Source: Arthrobacter sp. zg-Y238 | GTDB lineage: Bacteria; Actinomycetota; Actinomycetes; Actinomycetales; Micrococcaceae | Length of the DNA stretch: 64,000 nt | Direction of reading: 5' to 3' | NCBI RefSeq assembly: GCF_024385525.1 | Contig: NZ_JANFLU010000011.1 | Span: 62,001 to 126,000, forward strand | Position numbers and translations under genes: made by a program | The notes under the pieces: model-generated | Told to the model about the DNA's origin: nothing | The model's database searches: none | The model's input: the letters and a program-made list of their open reading frames with translations, nothing else | Part shown: in pieces, positions 63,933 through 64,000 of the stretch | Layout of the letters: each line of letters opens with the position of its first letter | How positions within the stretch are numbered: position 1 is the stretch's first letter

Positions 63933-63978
63933 TAGTTGACCTAGGCAAATTTCCGCGTATAGTTGCCTAGGTCAACTA
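63933..63978 (+). promoter_or_regulatory. Promoter inside a 16-bp inverted repeat operator
   Basis: TAGTTGACCTAGGCAA (63933-63948) and TTGCCTAGGTCAACTA (63963-63978) are a perfect 16-bp inverted repeat with a 14-base centre. TTGACC (63936-63941) and TATAGT (63958-63963) make a good -35 and -10 with a 16-base spacer, so the repeat arms cover both boxes. The CGGAGA at the window end is probably the ribosome site of a gene beyond 64000. The CCTAGG core resembles MarR-type sites. Confidence 0.75.
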
Positions 63979-64000
63979 TCAGTACACAAACCTCCGGAGA

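Overview
The window is high-GC actinobacterial chromosome. The gene content (IdeR-type DtxR regulator, paired XPB-like helicase genes, Csp plus DUF3027, actinobacterial-type Ung and SerC, c-di-AMP riboswitches before cell-wall hydrolases, solo groEL behind CIRCE operators) points to the Micrococcaceae, most likely the Arthrobacter group. That placement is an inference from gene content. I see no prophage, insertion sequence, rRNA or CRISPR array. One tRNA, Arg(CCT), is present.

Layout. 0-5 kb: a partial siderophore-interacting protein, ung, DUF3263, a LytR_C membrane protein, a cold-shock gene, and groEL behind two tandem CIRCE operators. 5-12 kb: a lone WXG100 protein, a two-component system, and the XPB-like helicase pair. 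12-17 kb: a second Csp with DUF3027, an MFS exporter, serC and ideR. 17-20 kb: an M23 peptidase and two NlpC/P60 hydrolases, led by two c-di-AMP (ydaO-type) riboswitches. 20-24 kb: HNH nuclease, mobA, DUF6457, moeA and fdhD (molybdenum cofactor). 24-40 kb: a pseudo-receiver/GAF histidine kinase, an ABC exporter, tRNA-Arg, marR-mmpL, an inositol-phosphatase-like enzyme, pcrA, sucCD, a sugar porter and a secreted alpha/beta hydrolase.

40-53 kb is the most unusual region. It holds three paralogous minus-strand operons of the form A-B-C, each joined by 4-base stop/start overlaps. A is a small helical protein, with or without a long proline-rich tail. B has an N-terminal WXG/LXG-like helical domain and, in two copies, a C-terminal alpha/beta hydrolase of the DUF1023 (Abhydrolase_8) type. 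C is a lipoprotein. All three operons have the same 20-bp near-palindrome at about the same distance from a candidate -10 box. Two are tandem duplicates: the duplicated block carried the 3' end of the neighbouring VIT-family gene, whose stump survives at 47988-48044. Within the array one B gene lacks its hydrolase domain, one C gene has two lipoprotein signal sequences, and one further C gene is a deletion pseudogene. I read this as a diversifying secreted lipase/esterase effector with a lipoprotein partner, possibly an immunity protein and analogous in logic to staphylococcal TslA/TilA. The function is inferred. A BCCT osmolyte transporter lies between the operons.

53-64 kb: an acyl-CoA ligase, an AI-2E-type permease, and then a probable guanidino-compound or polyamine cluster (SSS symporter, XRE-cupin regulator, FAD monooxygenase, agmatinase-like ureohydrolase, a TPP enzyme, a small ACT-like protein). 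The window ends at a strong-looking promoter with a large inverted-repeat operator for a gene beyond the edge.
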